Notes under the pieces: generated by a model
Database searches by the model: none
Seen by the model: only the letters and a program-made list of their open reading frames with translations
What the model was told of the DNA's origin: nothing
Origin: Candidatus Bathyarchaeota archaeon
GTDB taxonomy: Archaea > Thermoproteota > Bathyarchaeia > Bathyarchaeales > DTEX01
Assembly: GCA_003601695.1 (NCBI GenBank)
Contig: PIYH01000042.1
Coordinates: forward strand, 1 to 9,854
Reading direction: 5' to 3'
Length of the DNA stretch: 9,854 nucleotides
Shown: in pieces, positions 1 through 5,537 of the stretch
Layout: every line of letters begins with the position of its first letter
How positions within the stretch are numbered: the stretch's first letter is position 1
Translations under genes and position numbers: made by a program

Positions 1-90
1 ACTTCTCGGAAATACACCCAAAAGATCGTTTGCTATTTTCGCTAGAACCTTTCTATCCACAGTTCCTATCGGCAAGATTGTAATTTTCAA
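1..90 (-). CDS. amzA: Archaemetzincin, N-terminal part (cut by window edge)
   Basis: Only the first 30 codons are inside the window, reading from a TTG at 90-88 to the edge without a stop. The translation begins MKITILPIGTVDRKVLAKIA and continues NDLLGVFPRS. This matches the typical opening of archaemetzincins: a first strand 'MKI.I.PIG.V', then a helix ending in 'vF'. Archaemetzincins are small zinc metalloproteases (HEXXHXXGX3CX4CXMX17CXXC signature), but the catalytic motif would lie outside the window and cannot be checked. The TTG start is chosen because an in-frame TGA lies 18 bases upstream and no ATG or GTG lies between. The ribosome-binding site is weak. The gene starts 19 bases after the stop of the aCPSF2-type nuclease and is probably cotranscribed with it. 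The call rests on the N-terminus alone. Confidence 0.6.
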   Translation of the reverse strand, partial: MKITILPIGTVDRKVLAKIANDLLGVFPRS

Positions 91-109
91 CCTATCCAGC
101 CACTTTCAG

Positions 110-1384
110 CTATATTACGAAAGTTTCGCCAGTCTTCGGAGCCTTAGCCTCAAGACCTACTTCCTCTCTTATCCACTTTGCAAACTTTTGACAATTTCCT
201 TCGGCTCCATGGACAACGTAGACCTTCGGCTTTCCCTTTAGTTTCTTAACTGTCTCCTTCAATTCTTTCGCACCTGAATGACTAGAAAAATCGAAGAAGC
301 CAACTTTAGCCTTGATCTTCTGTATCTTCCCATCGATGACGCATTCTCCCTTGTCAAGCAATTCTCTTCCCGGAGTTCCAGGAATCTGATATCCAACCAA
401 GAAAACGGCATTTTTTGTTTTCTTTCCTATTGTTTGAATATAAGAAACGGCGGGACCGCCCTTAAGCATTCCAGCAGGAGATATTATCACACCGGATTTT
501 CTCATCGCCTCCCTCCGTTCCCTCCAGCTCTCTATCCAGTTCGCCAGATGAACCCCATCCATAAAGAGCTTGGGGTCCTTAATGAAGTCAAGATGTCCCA
601 TCATTATTCTTGTTGCTTCCCTAGCCATACCATCTAAAACCACTGGATACTCAAAGTGGTAAGCAGCTAGAACACAAGCAATCTCCTGTGCACGTCCAAC
701 ACTAAAGGCGGGAACTAGAACCGTACCCCCGGATTCAACAACATCGGTGACCTCCTCAACAAACTTCTTCTCGAGCTCCTTCCTCGGAGTGTGATCCTCA
801 TCAGCATATGTACTCTCGATTATCACCGCATCAACCTCTCCATAATCGAGGTCAGCTGGCGGCAAAAGTCTTGTCTCTACAGCGTTAAAGTCGCTTGTAT
901 AGACAAGCCGTTTTCCAAATGCCTCAACCAGCACCGATGCTCCGCCTGGAATATGACCAGAGTTCAGCAACTCAAACTTTATATCTCCAACAGCTACTTC
1001 TTCCCGGAAGTCTACATCTCTACGGCTTCTCATCATCGAGCGAAGTTCAAGATATTCGAAAGGCAGGTAATACCCAGATAAATGAATAAGGTCCTTGATG
1101 AGTATATTTGCTAAGTTAAAAGTTAAGCGCGTTCCATAGACTGGTTTTTTTCCACCTATATGAAATATTGGAACGGCTCCTGAATGGTCCAGGTGGCTGT
1201 GCGTAACCACTATTGCATCGACTTCCTTTGGTGTAACATGCATCGGGAAGCCTGGAGTATGGTTAAGCATAACGCCATAATCTAGCAGAATCTTTGTAGT
1301 CTCAGTTTTAACGTATATCGCTGCTCTTCCAACTTCTCTTGCGCTACCCAGAAACGTAACTTCTAAAGAGATCTTTTCCACCAT
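110..1384 (-). CDS. Beta-CASP metallo-beta-lactamase RNase, aCPSF2 type
   Basis: A 424-residue protein with the full metallo-beta-lactamase/beta-CASP signature. Motif 2 is HSHLDH (H62, H64, D66, H67). The motif 3 histidine is in NSGHIPGG (H144), and the motif 4 aspartate is in YTSDFN (D165). The beta-CASP motifs are A in IESTYAD (E190), B in DFSSHSG (H369) and C in VVHGAEG (H392). All metal-binding positions are intact, so it should be an active two-zinc RNA nuclease. It has no N-terminal KH domains, which excludes the long aCPSF1 (FttA) and leaves aCPSF2; archaeal RNase J, of similar length, is the main alternative. Family members cleave RNA endo- and exonucleolytically in RNA decay and processing in the cytoplasm. 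The ATG at 1384 begins the usual first beta strand. No Shine-Dalgarno sequence is evident. The archaemetzincin gene follows in the same direction. Confidence 0.9.
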   Translation of the reverse strand: MVEKISLEVTFLGSAREVGRAAIYVKTETTKILLDYGVMLNHTPGFPMHVTPKEVDAIVVTHSHLDHSGAVPIFHIGGKKPVYGTRLTFNLANILIKDLIHLSGYYLPFEYLELRSMMRSRRDVDFREEVAVGDIKFELLNSGHIPGGASVLVEAFGKRLVYTSDFNAVETRLLPPADLDYGEVDAVIIESTYADEDHTPRKELEKKFVEEVTDVVESGGTVLVPAFSVGRAQEIACVLAAYHFEYPVVLDGMAREATRIMMGHLDFIKDPKLFMDGVHLANWIESWRERREAMRKSGVIISPAGMLKGGPAVSYIQTIGKKTKNAVFLVGYQIPGTPGRELLDKGECVIDGKIQKIKAKVGFFDFSSHSGAKELKETVKKLKGKPKVYVVHGAEGNCQKFAKWIREEVGLEAKAPKTGETFVI

Positions 1385-1452
1385 CCAAGACTGGCATATT
1401 TTCTAGTTTTCACGACTGATCTTTGTTCCTCTATAGATGTCCAGAGAGAAGT

Positions 1453-1470
1453 TAATAAGTATTTATTTAT
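1453..1470. promoter_or_regulatory. Shared AT-rich TATA region between divergent genes
   Basis: The 119-base gap between the divergent nuclease and hydrolase genes has one strongly AT-rich stretch, AATAAGTATTTATTTAT. On the plus strand it lies about 35-50 bases before the hydrolase ATG at 1504. On the minus strand it lies about 70-85 bases before the nuclease ATG at 1384. Both placements suit an archaeal TATA box, which sits about 26 bases before transcription start. I infer that the block may serve both genes. No start site can be measured here. Confidence 0.4.
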
Positions 1471-1472
1471 GA

Positions 1473-1499
1473 TTCCCCAAAAAAGGCTAAAACGGGGAA
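1473..1499. repeat. Inverted repeat TTCCCC / GGGGAA before the hydrolase start
   Basis: TTCCCC at 1473-1478 is matched by GGGGAA at 1494-1499 with a 15-base A-rich spacer. The repeat lies just downstream of the TATA-like block and ends 4 bases before the ATG at 1504. It would therefore overlap the probable transcription start and the very short leader. It could be an operator or a small leader hairpin; nothing in the sequence decides between these. Confidence 0.4.
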
Positions 1500-1503
1500 G
1501 GCT

Positions 1504-2913
1504 ATGATAGAGAGAAAGCAATACTTCTTTTCAGGTGGAGGTTTCATTCTGGAAAAATTGAATCCGCCGCGCAACGTCAATGTTGTCGTCGTTATGTCAG
1601 ATACTCTTCGACGGGATCACGTAGGCTGTTATGGAAACCGCGCTAAGACGCCTAATCTGGATAAATTTGCAAGGGAAGCTGCCATCTTCGAAAATGCTTA
1701 TATAGCTTCATTTCCGACGCTTCCAAATCGAAGTGACCATTTTACTGGTCGATATACTTTTCCTTGGCGTGGGTGGGCCCCACTTCCTATGGATGAGTTG
1801 ATTCTTGCGGAGACTGTGGGATATTACGGCGTCGTCTCAATGCTGATCGGGGATACATATCACATGTTTAAAGATAATTATTTCTATACTCGTGGATTTG
1901 CAGGATGGTACTGGAATCGCGGACAAGAAGGAGATCGGTTGACTACAGATGCGGATATCCCAATCGTATATCCGTGTGCCAAAGAGAAGATTCGATGGTG
2001 GGAAAGAGGACGGTATGAGAATATTATTCGTAACCGTTATTACCGCCACGTTGAGACTGACTGGTTTGCTCCCGGAACGATTACGAAGGCAATGGAGTGG
2101 CTTGAACATAACTACAAGCATAAGAGCTTTCTTCTTTGGATTGACCTCTTCGATCCTCATGAACCATGGGATCCACCGCAATATTATATTGACATGTATG
2201 ATCCGGATTACGATTTAGAAGAGGATTGTGACTACCCCGTATATGGCCCTTTAGACCGCTTCTCTGAACGTGAACTGAAACATATGCAAGCTCGGTATGC
2301 AGGAGAAGTAACCATGGTTGATAAATGGTTTGGCAGACTGATGGAAAAGATTGACGATCTGAAACTTAGAGAAAAAACCTTGGTGATATTTACGTCGGAT
2401 CACGGCCACTTCCTTGGATATCCGGGGGATGACGGATTAATAGGCAAGCCAATAGGACCTAAGGGATTGATGAAGCCCATCATTCATATCCCGCTTCTTG
2501 TGCGAATGCCTGATGGAACCGGTGCGGGAGAACGCATCAAAGGCATCGTCCAACCTGTCGATACTATGCCGACCATACTCGATTTTCTCGGCATTCCGAT
2601 TCCGAAGGAATGTCACGGTCGATCCTTCCTACCGCTCATAAAAGGTGAGGAACAAAAATTCAGAGAATATGCACTTTCGGGGAGTTATAACAGGGTTGTC
2701 CACTTTTCAAACTCAAAATGGCTCTATGGTTGCTTCTATAAGGGTCCAGTATGGAGCAAGGCGGTCCTTTTCGATCTGGAGAAAGATCCGTATCAAGAGA
2801 ATAATATCATAGATGAGGAGAATGAAGTCGCTAGGGAAATCCATGAGAAAATGATTCAATTCTTGAAATCGATTGGTGTTCCTCAGACTCAAATTAAAAA
2901 ACTCGCTCCTTAA
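1504..2913 (+). CDS. Sulfatase-family hydrolase (alkaline phosphatase superfamily) with Thr at the catalytic position
   Basis: A 469-residue soluble protein of the sulfatase/alkaline phosphatase superfamily. The N-terminal metal site is in VVVVMSDTLRRDHVGCYGN (D33, D38). The later metal and active-site residues are in WIDLFDPHEPW (D217, H219) and FTSDHGH (D299, H300). In classical sulfatases the segment (C/S)xPxR carries the Cys or Ser that becomes formylglycine. Here it reads TLPNR with Thr72 (codon ACG, 1717-1719), so no formylglycine can form. Threonine is the nucleophile in the related nucleotide pyrophosphatase/phosphodiesterase branch. A phosphate- or phosphodiester-cleaving enzyme is therefore at least as likely as a sulfatase; the substrate is unknown. 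No signal peptide or membrane segment is visible. The first about 25 residues precede the family core. A GGTGGAGGT inside them (1534-1542) has no canonical start codon well spaced behind it, so I keep ATG 1504. Arginine codons are mostly CGN, unlike tgtA nearby, suggesting transfer. Confidence 0.85.
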   Translation: MIERKQYFFSGGGFILEKLNPPRNVNVVVVMSDTLRRDHVGCYGNRAKTPNLDKFAREAAIFENAYIASFPTLPNRSDHFTGRYTFPWRGWAPLPMDELILAETVGYYGVVSMLIGDTYHMFKDNYFYTRGFAGWYWNRGQEGDRLTTDADIPIVYPCAKEKIRWWERGRYENIIRNRYYRHVETDWFAPGTITKAMEWLEHNYKHKSFLLWIDLFDPHEPWDPPQYYIDMYDPDYDLEEDCDYPVYGPLDRFSERELKHMQARYAGEVTMVDKWFGRLMEKIDDLKLREKTLVIFTSDHGHFLGYPGDDGLIGKPIGPKGLMKPIIHIPLLVRMPDGTGAGERIKGIVQPVDTMPTILDFLGIPIPKECHGRSFLPLIKGEEQKFREYALSGSYNRVVHFSNSKWLYGCFYKGPVWSKAVLFDLEKDPYQENNIIDEENEVAREIHEKMIQFLKSIGVPQTQIKKLAP

Positions 2914-2967
2914 GAGACAGTTAAAGTGTCAATCAGATTAAATACTCCTAACACACCCGTAGATGAT

Positions 2968-2999
2968 TAAGCAGATTAACCAGTAAAATTAATCTCTTA
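2968..2999. promoter_or_regulatory. Inverted repeat overlapping the likely TATA box of the small Cys-rich gene
   Basis: AGATTAA (2973-2979) pairs with TTAATCT (2989-2995). The pairing extends outward as TAAG (2968-2971) with CTTA (2996-2999), leaving one bulged C at 2972 and a 9-base loop. The inner part, AAAATTAAT, is the best TATA-like element for the small gene that follows, about 25-30 bases before the A-rich bases preceding its ribosome-binding site. An operator that blocks TBP binding is a reasonable inference; a 3' hairpin of the upstream gene is the alternative. Confidence 0.35.
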
Positions 3000-3030
3000 C
3001 TAATTAAGAAGAAAAATGGAGGTTCTTCAA

Positions 3031-3165
3031 GTGAAGACTTGCGGGGAATGCATGTACGCAGAGCTGGAATGTCCGCCAATCGTTATATGCAGACTTACAG
3101 GCGAGACTTGCTATATGGACAGCCCAGCTTGTAAGAAATTCAGAAAATTACAAAGTGTTACTTAG
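3031..3165 (+). CDS. Small cysteine-rich protein (44 aa), unknown function
   Basis: A short reading frame encoding 44 residues with six cysteines at positions 4, 7, 14, 20, 27 and 34: CGEC, then single cysteines, ending DSPACKKFRK. The spacing and the closing 'SPACKKF' look like a small metal-binding (zinc or iron) knuckle domain, but I do not recognise a named family. The start is set by the ribosome-binding site. GGAGGT at 3018-3023 lies 7 bases before GTG 3031, which is ideal. That same GGAGGT overlaps the in-frame ATG at 3016, so the ATG (49 residues) is unlikely to be used. The gene stands alone, 117 bases after the hydrolase stop, and is followed at once by a terminator-like hairpin. 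That layout supports a real, separately transcribed gene. Confidence 0.65.
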   Translation: MKTCGECMYAELECPPIVICRLTGETCYMDSPACKKFRKLQSVT

Positions 3166-3166
3166 C

Positions 3167-3186
3167 GGCTTAAAAGAGCCTTTTCT
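3167..3186 (+). terminator. Hairpin plus T-rich tract after the Cys-rich gene
   Basis: GGCT (3167-3170) and AGCC (3177-3180) form a 4-base-pair stem with a TAAAAG loop, followed by TTTTCTTC and a further T-rich run to 3199. It begins 2 bases after the TAG of the small gene. Archaeal termination relies mainly on the T tract, which is present. Confidence 0.5.
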
Positions 3187-3277
3187 TCAGCTTCTTTTTA
3201 AACGGAACATTTAATTCTATTTTTTTTCTTTTTGGAAATTCCTTTACAGCTGACATTAGGAGCTGAGAAGGCTCACC

Positions 3278-3455
3278 ATGGATAATGATGTGGAAGTGAC
3301 GCAGCCTTGCCCCATTTTGGATTCACGTTGGATGAAGAAAGTGGCTGCGGAGGCGGTAAAAATGGTTGAAGCCTATATCAAGCGTTGACGCTACGGATGC
3401 TAAGTGGAAAGCCGTTGTCCGTTGGCTTAGGAAGCTCTGTAAGCTGGGAAGCTAA
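3278..3455 (+). pseudogene. Possible small gene broken by a frameshift
   Basis: Frame one runs from ATG 3278 to TGA 3386-3388. It encodes 36 residues (MDNDVEVTQPCPILDSRWMK, then a lysine- and alanine-rich helix to VEAYIKR). The next frame, open from 3360, continues as SSVDATDAKWKAVVRWLRKL followed by CKLGS and stops with TAA at 3453-3455. Joined, they give a plausible basic helical protein of about 58 residues, which suggests that one base was gained or lost between 3360 and 3388. The possible ribosome-binding site (AGGAG near 3259) is far from the ATG. I recognise no family. It may be a decayed gene, a sequencing error in an assembled genome, or chance; programmed frameshifting is least likely, as no slippery run is visible. 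Confidence 0.3.
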
Positions 3456-3513
3456 TAAGGTGGGAGTTAAAAGAAATAAATAAACTTACTTCTCATTTCT
3501 GTCATTTAGATGT

Positions 3514-3532
3514 AGAAGAATGTCTTCTTTTT
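3514..3532 (+). terminator. AGAAGA/TCTTCT hairpin with T run
   Basis: AGAAGA at 3514-3519 and TCTTCT at 3523-3528 form a 6-base-pair stem with a 3-base loop, followed by TTTT (3529-3532). It faces the plus strand and lies just past the end of the minus-strand tgtA. It could stop plus-strand transcription from the broken small gene before it runs into tgtA antisense. Confidence 0.35.
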
Positions 3533-3543
3533 ACAGAAAGACC

Positions 3544-5097
3544 TCAAGCCCTTAAAAATTCCATTTTCTTCGCCGCCTTTTCCATGCATATCTCTGCCAC
3601 TCCCTCCTGCCACGTTCCCGGCTCTAAAATCATAATTATCTTTTTGTATCGGCTTTTCTCCACGTACTCAATTATTCTTTGAGCAACGTACTCTACCATC
3701 TCCATGTCTGGAGGAGATGCAAACTCATATTGCGAAAGCGGGTAAATATCGCTGATCTCTTGAGGAACTATGCCAAATGGAGGACCATAGAAACATATAT
3801 GAATTCGATTCTTGTTGATTCCTGATTCTTCGCATAAGTTCACGATGATCCTCTTATATTTCTTCTTTTTCACTGTTCGCTTCGGACTTAAAGAAGGAAG
3901 CAAAATAAGAGATTCAGCGTCTTTTGGTTGCTCGTACCTCTCTGACATCCTCTTCCTGTGACGAATTATCTCAGGTCTTGCAAGATCCACGGAGCCAAAG
4001 AAAAACAATCCACTTCTCTTTGATACTGGACTATACCTTTCCAGAATCTCGCTATAATCTTTAAGCTTCTTAACTGCTTGGAGCAATGAGGGGTGACTGT
4101 GAGATCTCATCATTAAATATTCCCATAAACGTCCCTCAACTATCGCTTGCTTAACTCTCTTTATCTCTGCAAAGCAGACGTGAAGATTGTGTCGAGTTAG
4201 CTCAGCTTCGCGTTTATTCTTCGGCATATCCAAAAAGTCTCGGGGATCCCGTTTGTAGCATACTGGACAAGAACACGGTAAGTATTCGAGCTCTTCAAGG
4301 CGGATTGTTCCATAAGTGGTCAAATATCGATCATCATGAGCAAATATATTGTATGCTGCGGAATCAAATAAGTCGCAGCCTAAAGCGACAGCTAGAGCGA
4401 ACATGAATGGATGGCCGGCTCCAAATAGATGAAACGGGCGGCTAGAGGAAACATTCATTTTGGCAGTGATTACCATCTCTATGAGTAAGTCGAAGAGATA
4501 CCGCTCCATAACTGGCGTTGGGCTTCCTAGTGCGTGTATATCAAATGGAAGATTATTCATCTCCCTAGCCGACCTTGCAATCAGGTCTAGATATCTTCCA
4601 CCTTGAATAGGTCCTACCCAGAGAATATCCTTTTTACTCTTTATTTTTTCCAGCCCTCTAGCTCTCTTCACAGTCTCCTCAACTGTATATTCTGCATGTT
4701 CTCTCGAGGCTTTCCATCCAGTGGGTACATCAAGTATCGTGGCAATATCGGTTCCAATCTCCTCCTGAAACCTAACAATCTCCTCCGGTGTGATCTCTAT
4801 ATCTCCATACTCTAGTATCTGGTAAGCCCCAGAATCTGTCATAATCACCCCGGGAAAATCTAGAAATCTATGTATCCCCATTTCTATCGCCGTCTCGGCT
4901 TTTTGCTTTTTAACAATGTAAGCATTAGTTATAAGAATCCTGCAGCCAAACTCTTCCCAGAGCTCTTTTGGGGTAACTGTCTGCTTCGCCATATTTATCA
5001 CAGGAAGGAAGGAAGGAGTCTCAACAGTGCCGCTTTTAGTTTTCATTCTTCCTATTCTTGCAAGAAGATCCCTATTTCTCACTTCAAACTCAACCAT
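3544..5097 (-). CDS. tgtA: Archaeosine tRNA-guanine transglycosylase, without PUA domain
   Basis: Replaces guanine at position 15 of archaeal tRNAs with preQ0, the first tRNA-bound step toward archaeosine. The 517-residue protein opens with the TIM-barrel catalytic domain. D88 lies in MTDSGAYQ, and the nucleophile D245 in LFDSAAY. The zinc site CSCPVC...H has C275, C277, C280 and H303. QGG (165-167) is the usual substrate loop. Residues from about 340 to the end correspond to the archaeal C1/C2 domains. Typical full-length archaeal enzymes reach about 580 residues or more because a C-terminal PUA domain grips the tRNA; here the protein ends at KKMEFLRA without it. No PUA-coding sequence follows in any frame up to the next gene, so it may be encoded elsewhere. 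The start is supported by AAGGAGA at 5113-5107, 9 bases before ATG 5097. Confidence 0.93.
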   Translation of the reverse strand: MVEFEVRNRDLLARIGRMKTKSGTVETPSFLPVINMAKQTVTPKELWEEFGCRILITNAYIVKKQKAETAIEMGIHRFLDFPGVIMTDSGAYQILEYGDIEITPEEIVRFQEEIGTDIATILDVPTGWKASREHAEYTVEETVKRARGLEKIKSKKDILWVGPIQGGRYLDLIARSAREMNNLPFDIHALGSPTPVMERYLFDLLIEMVITAKMNVSSSRPFHLFGAGHPFMFALAVALGCDLFDSAAYNIFAHDDRYLTTYGTIRLEELEYLPCSCPVCYKRDPRDFLDMPKNKREAELTRHNLHVCFAEIKRVKQAIVEGRLWEYLMMRSHSHPSLLQAVKKLKDYSEILERYSPVSKRSGLFFFGSVDLARPEIIRHRKRMSERYEQPKDAESLILLPSLSPKRTVKKKKYKRIIVNLCEESGINKNRIHICFYGPPFGIVPQEISDIYPLSQYEFASPPDMEMVEYVAQRIIEYVEKSRYKKIIMILEPGTWQEGVAEICMEKAAKKMEFLRA

Positions 5098-5106
5098 ATC
5101 TGTATT

Positions 5107-5160
5107 TCTCCTTAGAGGAAATCAATATCTCTAGAGTCTAAAATATGAAAAACTTTAAGG
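5107..5160 (-). promoter_or_regulatory. tgtA promoter and ribosome-binding site
   Basis: On the minus strand a TATA-like element (CTTAAAGTTTTT, about 5159-5148) lies about 55 bases before the tgtA ATG. A strong Shine-Dalgarno sequence AAGGAGA (5113-5107) sits 9 bases before that ATG. This leaves room for a leader of roughly 30 bases. The TATA assignment is by eye. Confidence 0.4.
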
Positions 5161-5263
5161 TTCTCTTTTCATAACTAGTCCTTCAGAGGCTCATTAATTA
5201 GATGCTAATTTAACGGTTACCTCTACATTCTCTCCACAAGTTGCATTCACGTTTTTATCAAGA

Positions 5264-5328
5264 CGTTTTCAGTGTCGCTCCATCTCATCATTACTTTCGC
5301 TCAGAATGTTGTGTCCCTCATCATACAC
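5264..5328 (-). ncRNA. Box C/D guide sRNA (2'-O-methylation guide)
   Basis: Read on the minus strand, all four boxes occur in order and at archaeal spacing. C is ATGATGA (5324-5318), followed by a 13-nt guide GGGACACAACATT (5317-5305). D' is CTGA (5304-5301), followed by a 9-nt spacer. C' is ATGATGA (5291-5285), followed by a 12-nt guide GATGGAGCGACA (5284-5273). D is CTGA (5272-5269). Both C boxes match RUGAUGA exactly and both D boxes match CUGA. Such RNAs bind L7Ae, Nop5 and fibrillarin and direct ribose methylation five bases upstream of D or D'. By that rule the D guide would mark the G in TGTCG and the D' guide the U in AATGT of their targets. I could not place either target in rRNA or tRNA from memory. 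The terminal stem is weak. Ends are estimated from the boxes and the promoter. Confidence 0.82.
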
Positions 5329-5348
5329 ATTAAGAAAAGGATATGAGT

Positions 5349-5362
5349 CTTAAAAGGATTTT
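5349..5362 (-). promoter_or_regulatory. TATA-like promoter of the C/D sRNA
   Basis: On the minus strand AAAAATCCTTTTAAG places a TTTTAAG TATA-like core about 27 bases before position 5328. That start would leave only a few bases ahead of the C box, as is usual for separately transcribed archaeal C/D sRNAs. The position fits; the match to consensus is moderate. Confidence 0.4.
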
Positions 5363-5484
5363 TATTTTTCTCCCCCAAATGAGAAAATAATCATAACATA
5401 ATGATGCTTCCATGGCGGATATATTTTATGAAAGAAATCCTTAGAACTATTTGAGCTTTTAAGCGGAAAGATTAAAGCTCATCC

Positions 5485-5537
5485 AGAAAATTTTTAAACA
5501 TCACTGCGCATCCTTTTTAAGGAAACTATAGTTTGCC
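5485..5537 (+). promoter_or_regulatory. Promoter of the rpo7 operon with palindrome AAACTATAGTTT
   Basis: AATTTTTAAAC (5489-5499), preceded by an A-rich BRE-like stretch, is a good archaeal TATA box. It predicts transcription start near 5520 and a leader under 20 bases. There is no Shine-Dalgarno sequence before the ATG at 5538, consistent with a short or nearly leaderless start. The leader contains a perfect 12-base palindrome AAACTATAGTTT (5523-5534) ending 3 bases before the ATG, which could be a regulator site. Confidence 0.55.

Larger units (their letters stand above)
3166..3543. other. 378-base gap with small or broken genes only
   Basis: Between the Cys-rich gene and tgtA there is no intact gene of normal length. 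The stretch holds the terminator at its left end, a T-rich block (3191-3236), a frameshifted small reading frame (3278-3455) and a second terminator-like hairpin (3514-3532). I saw no tRNA, no C/D or H/ACA guide RNA and no inverted-repeat ends of an insertion sequence here. Confidence 0.6.
5098..5537. other. 440-base divergent intergenic region
   Basis: The gap between tgtA (minus) and rpo7 (plus) holds the tgtA promoter, the box C/D sRNA with its own promoter, a hairpin GAGCTTTTAA (5453-5462) with TTAAAGCTC (5472-5480), the rpo7 promoter and a palindrome next to the rpo7 start. The stretches 5165-5260 and 5365-5450 show no convincing gene; the longest frame begun at 5401 is only 16 codons. 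Confidence 0.6.

Noticed and set aside
278..1089. Plus-strand open frames of 64-119 codons opposite the RNase gene
   Set aside because: They lie antisense to a gene with complete catalytic motifs, and their translations show no domain; they are shadows.
3248..3264. CAGCT...AGCTG inverted repeat as an insertion-sequence end or hairpin
   Set aside because: Only five base pairs, no partner copy in the window and no transposase nearby.
4603..5115. Plus-strand open frames opposite tgtA
   Set aside because: Antisense to a fully conserved gene, with no ribosome-binding sites and no recognisable protein pattern.
5398..5408. AATGATGC as the C box of a second guide RNA
   Set aside because: The last box base is wrong and no D' or D box follows at suitable spacing.
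5401..5451. Small frame starting ATGCTTCCATGG in the tgtA-rpo7 gap
   Set aside because: Only 16 codons, no ribosome-binding site and no recognisable pattern.
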